From positions 1-34,128 of the forward strand of contig JBCCHB010000169.1 in assembly GCA_039028975.1 (NCBI GenBank): a stretch of 34,128 nt of DNA, written 5' to 3'. The DNA comes from JAHBNG01 sp039028975. Its GTDB lineage: Bacteria > Chloroflexota > Anaerolineae > Caldilineales > Caldilineaceae. Below, piece after piece: positions 31,527-34,128 of this stretch (its first letter is position 1; the number at the start of each line of letters is the position of its first letter). The position numbers and the translations under genes are program-made. Below the pieces are notes generated by a model. The model had not been told where the DNA came from, ran no database searches, and was given only the letters and a program-made list of their open reading frames with translations.

Positions 31527-32090
31527 ATGCTTTCTGAATTTCAGCGACAAAAATTACGTCAGCTCTTTCGTCTTTATGATGTCAATCAGGATGGTGCCAT
31601 TCATCAGTTGGATTTTGAAATTGCTGCAGCAAGGTTGAGTATCGACTATGGACTTGAGCTGGACTCAACAGAGGCAGAGCAGATTCGTACCATTTATACT
31701 GACTATTGGGGGTATCTCCAGCGGTATATGGATAGTGATCGTGACAAAGCCATCAGTGAGCAGGAATTTGTGGAAAGCCATGAATTTTTCATGCGTCAGG
31801 AGGAAAGTCTAGAAGCGCTTATTCTTAGCATGAGTGAATATATTATTCAGCTCACGGATAGAAATGGTGACGGGATGATCAATCGAGCCGAATATGTGCA
31901 TTATCTGATTGCCCACAACATCTCCTCTAAAGATGCTGAGTCTGCATTCGACGTACTCGATCACAACAACAGCAATACGCTTACCCATGATGAAATTTTG
32001 AATAGCGTGAGGGTGTTTTTAACGAGTGGGGTATCAACCATGCCAGGAAATCGTTTATTTGGGGACAAAGGTGAGGAAGCGAAGAAGTGA
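31527..32090 (+). CDS. Calmodulin-like protein with four EF-hands
   Basis: The 187-residue protein has four 12-residue calcium loops with acidic positions in place: DVNQDGAIHQLD (18-29), DSDRDKAISEQE (69-80), DRNGDGMINRAE (111-122) and DHNNSNTLTHDE (145-156). The first ends in Asp instead of Glu; the fourth has Ser at position 5, so it is weaker. Spacing suggests two EF-hand pairs, as in calerythrin-type bacterial proteins. There is no signal peptide, so it is probably an intracellular calcium buffer or sensor. AAGGAG lies five bases before the ATG. It shares an apparent transcript with the M81 protein. Confidence 0.88.
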   Translation: MLSEFQRQKLRQLFRLYDVNQDGAIHQLDFEIAAARLSIDYGLELDSTEAEQIRTIYTDYWGYLQRYMDSDRDKAISEQEFVESHEFFMRQEESLEALILSMSEYIIQLTDRNGDGMINRAEYVHYLIAHNISSKDAESAFDVLDHNNSNTLTHDEILNSVRVFLTSGVSTMPGNRLFGDKGEEAKK

Positions 32091-32118
32091 AGATGAAAAA
32101 TGGGAAATAAAAAATGCC

Positions 32119-32167
32119 CATTATCACGCTTCCCCCGATAGTGACGTAAAGCCACAACGTGATAATG
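32119..32167. repeat. Hairpin downstream of the EF-hand gene
   Basis: CATTATCACG (32119-32128) and CGTGATAATG (32158-32167) form a perfect 10-bp stem around a 29-nt loop. It lies 29 bp past the EF-hand stop. No T-run follows, so a terminator role is uncertain. Confidence 0.55.
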
Positions 32168-32215
32168 AGCAACTGATGCAGAGTTTACCATGCCTTTTTA
32201 TACTTGTCAAAATCG

Positions 32216-32266
32216 GATCACGCTGTGATCAACTTTATAAAAACGATATGTTTCATATGATATAAT
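32216..32266 (+). promoter_or_regulatory. Promoter and operator region of the MFS transporter gene
   Basis: A perfect 15-bp palindrome GATCACGCTGTGATC (32216-32230) and a second, ATATGTTTCATAT (32246-32258), precede a consensus -10 TATAAT (32261-32266). The -35 position is poor (TAAAAA), so an activator may be needed, or the palindromes may bind a repressor of the drug-efflux gene. The resulting leader of about 165 nt contains the family 4 repeat. Confidence 0.5.
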
Positions 32267-32353
32267 GAGCATTAAAGAACAGTTTGCGCTTCTAAACCCT
32301 GGTTTGCAATCCGAATTAATAATAAGAAACGAGAATTTCATAAAACCAAATAA

Positions 32354-32419
32354 AAGATCTCTTGGGCACCCGAGATGACAGCTTTGAAGTTTTAGGTTTT
32401 ATTTGATCCTGATTCCTAA
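32354..32419. repeat. Dispersed 66-bp repeat, family 4, copy 2
   Basis: This is the reverse-complement match of 13889-13954, starting AAGATCTCTTGGGCACCCGA and ending GATTCCTAA. It ends 18 bp before the MFS start codon, inside the predicted leader. Confidence 0.8.
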
Positions 32420-32437
32420 TCTGTAATAGATGTCTAT

Positions 32438-33883
32438 ATGACAACAATTAGCACTACCACGCCTCTCCCAACCGTCGACTATAGCCGCAAGTGGTATGTC
32501 ATGTTGGCGGTGGGGCTCGCCTCCTTTCTTGAAACCATCGACACTAGCATTGTGAATATTGCGCTGCCTACTTTGGTCCGCTCATTTGCAGTAGATTTTT
32601 CTATTGTACAGTGGGTGGTATTGGCCTTTGTCTTGACCCAAGCGACTCTTATGTTGGTTATAGGCAGAGTAGGCGATATGGTCGGCAAGAAACGAATTTT
32701 TATTGCTGGCTTAATCGTTGCCAGCTTTGGCTCAATTCTTTGTGGATTAGCGCCAGATATCTGGTGGTTGATTGGGTTCCGCATCATACAAGGAATTGGG
32801 GTTGCCATGGCGCTGGCACTGGGCATGGGGATTGTGACAGAAGCATTCCCGCCCGAGGAGCGAGGTCTGGCGCTGGGAACGATTGGTGCCATTGTATCCA
32901 TTGGAATTATCCTTGGGCCTCTAATTGGTGGTTGGATGTTGGAGATGCTGTCGTGGCGGTGGATTTTCCTAATGGCTGTCCCGCTTGCTTTGGTTGATAT
33001 CCCCATTGCTCAACGCTTTTTGCCGGACTCTCAGCCAACTGGTGGCCAGAAATTCGATTTTGTTGGGGCAGGTACATTTTTCGTCTTTCTGCTGCTCTTC
33101 CTACTGGGTATAACCGGAGGCCAACAAGACGGATATGATTCACTAATTGTCCAGATCCTCCTCGCTGCCTCTGCTCTTTTCTTGCTTGTCTTTGCCATAC
33201 TTGAGACGCGAATCGAGCAACCAGTGATTGATGTACGCCTCTTTCGCAGCAGCCTCTTTAGTATCAATCTCTTATTGCGTCTGTTGAGTTTCGTCATCTA
33301 TGTCGGAGTTCTCTTACTCCTACCATTTTATCTCGAGAACATCCGCGGATTTAGCCCCCGTTATTCTGCTATGTTATTCGTTGTCCCATCAATCTGTTTC
33401 GGCATAGCTGCTCCCACAGCGGGCAGACTGTCGGATCGCTTTGGTACCCACCGAATTATGCTGGCTGGGCTGGTGATGATGATATTCGGTTGCTATAGCC
33501 TAGGAACATTGACAGATACAACGTCTCTCTTCGGCTATGTGTGGCGGCTCATTCCATTTGGGCTAGGTATGGGTGTCTTCCAAGCACCAAACAATAGCGT
33601 CATCTTTGGGCTGGTACCGACTGAGCGACTAGGTATGACATCAGGGTTGATGTCTGTCATGCGTACGTTAGGGCGCAGCTTTGGCATCGCGATCATCGGT
33701 GGATTTTGGACAAGCCGCGTTACGCAATACGCGGGCAAACAGCTAACTGGCGGCGTGACTGAGGCCCCCATAAATATGCAGTTGGCTGGCATGCAAGACG
33801 CATTTATCCTCGCAGCAGCCATTCTTATTGGTGCACTGCTGCTTAGCGGTTGGTCATTCCTGCAAGAGCAGCGTGCTCATTGA
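32438..33883 (+). CDS. MFS drug-efflux transporter, DHA2 (EmrB/QacA) family
   Basis: The 481-residue protein has about 14 hydrophobic helices, as in proton-driven DHA2 multidrug exporters. Helix 1 carries ETIDTSIVNIALPTL, a close match to the family's LDxTxVNVALP motif; motif A follows helix 2 (IGRVGDMVGKKRIF) and motif C sits in helix 5 (GIILGPLIGGWMLEMLSWRW). It should export cationic or amphipathic compounds; the substrate is not readable from sequence. There is no clear ribosome-binding site before the ATG. The gene stands alone behind a palindrome-rich promoter region. It is unrelated to the MFS remnant at 1909. Confidence 0.92.
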   Translation: MTTISTTTPLPTVDYSRKWYVMLAVGLASFLETIDTSIVNIALPTLVRSFAVDFSIVQWVVLAFVLTQATLMLVIGRVGDMVGKKRIFIAGLIVASFGSILCGLAPDIWWLIGFRIIQGIGVAMALALGMGIVTEAFPPEERGLALGTIGAIVSIGIILGPLIGGWMLEMLSWRWIFLMAVPLALVDIPIAQRFLPDSQPTGGQKFDFVGAGTFFVFLLLFLLGITGGQQDGYDSLIVQILLAASALFLLVFAILETRIEQPVIDVRLFRSSLFSINLLLRLLSFVIYVGVLLLLPFYLENIRGFSPRYSAMLFVVPSICFGIAAPTAGRLSDRFGTHRIMLAGLVMMIFGCYSLGTLTDTTSLFGYVWRLIPFGLGMGVFQAPNNSVIFGLVPTERLGMTSGLMSVMRTLGRSFGIAIIGGFWTSRVTQYAGKQLTGGVTEAPINMQLAGMQDAFILAAAILIGALLLSGWSFLQEQRAH

Positions 33884-33966
33884 TGTTAGGTCGTTCCACG
33901 AAAATAAGTACTGCGGAGCAGGTGTTCTCTAACGCAAGCGTCAGTCAGTTAGAGGCGCATTAGAGA

Positions 33967-34128
33967 TTACACGCAGTAGGAATTCTCAGAGTGAAAGTGT
34001 AAAAGCTGCTCAAAAAGACGCAGTAGAGGCTGAAGGGTCTCTCTAGACTGGCTGGAGCCGTTCCCAAATGCTCAGAAGCCTGAGAGAATTTCCGCCCACT
34101 ACGTCTTTTTTGGCCCTACTGCGTGTAA
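33967..34128. mobile_element. MITE-like inverted-repeat element ending at the window edge
   Basis: TTACACGCAGTAGG (33967-33980) is the exact reverse complement of CCTACTGCGTGTAA (34115-34128). Further inside, AATTCTCAG pairs roughly with CTGAGAGAATT, and AAAAAGACGCAGTAG with CTACGTCTTTTTT. The 162-bp element has no coding capacity, so it looks like a non-autonomous element or a large hairpin. The preceding bases 33884-33966 hold only a 7-bp hairpin (CTCTAAC/GTTAGAG at 33927-33954). Confidence 0.65.

Noticed and set aside
32479..33006. 175-residue minus-strand frame within the MFS gene
   Set aside because: It is antisense to transmembrane helices with clear family motifs and has low-complexity composition.

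Overview
The window has mid-range GC and a gene set typical of a filamentous or mat-forming Chloroflexota-like bacterium. The clues are a TPR protein with a C-terminal tail I associate with that phylum, a gas-vesicle gene fragment, effector-associated domain (EAD) proteins with a MoxR/vWA pair, a Tat-exported sugar-binding lipoprotein and a bacterial EF-hand protein. The placement is an inference from protein style; no rRNA, tRNA or CRISPR array is visible.

Layout. 1-1872: a GC-rich GvpL/GvpF fragment on the minus strand abuts, head to head, a plus-strand TPR gene that starts in the middle of a repeat. A small zinc-ribbon gene and a three-helix membrane protein follow. 1909-2259: remnant of an MFS transporter. 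2356-7378 (minus): a lipoprotein membrane-fusion protein, a conserved protein with an LSPDERLEG repeat tail, and a large FtsX-type permease, with no ATPase. 7762-11043 (minus): a carbohydrate ABC importer (binding protein and two permeases) behind a strong promoter. 11690-12544: a PhyH-type dioxygenase. 12672-20344 (minus): the most interesting region, described below. 20551-21954 (minus): an M28 peptidase. 22572-29054 (plus): ornithine aminotransferase, a broken arginase, an IclR regulator and bifunctional PutA. 29067-29660 (minus): an orphan PD-(D/E)XK-like protein. 30066-32090 (plus): an M81/MlrC protein and a four-EF-hand protein. 32438-33883 (plus): a 14-helix efflux transporter. The window ends exactly at the terminal repeat of a 162-bp inverted-repeat element.

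Candidate system (12672-20344). Four genes are tightly coupled behind a near-consensus promoter (TTGACA, 17 bp, TAAAAT). They encode an adaptor with an N-terminal EAD-like domain, a MoxR AAA+ ATPase (ATGA overlap), a vWA-like protein with an altered MIDAS motif, and a 989-residue protein (8-bp overlap) carrying seven tandem EAD1-like death-fold repeats. Downstream lie a decayed EAD-like/trypsin-like protease gene and a separate intact two-domain EAD adaptor with its own promoter. This matches the MoxR-vWA ternary conflict systems with EADs known in multicellular bacteria, but with an unusual seven-unit array and an effector protease that has decayed.

Amino-acid catabolism. RocD and PutA make glutamate from ornithine and proline. 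IclR probably controls the cluster, perhaps through two perfect palindromes 20 bp apart in the gap between the peptidase and rocD. The arginase has lost about 56-59 nt, including the metal-binding Asp-Ala-His-Gly-Asp region.

The intergenic regions hold at least five families of small dispersed inverted repeats. One family has three copies whose stems differ in sequence but remain complementary. Another appears to supply ribosome-binding sites at its ends.
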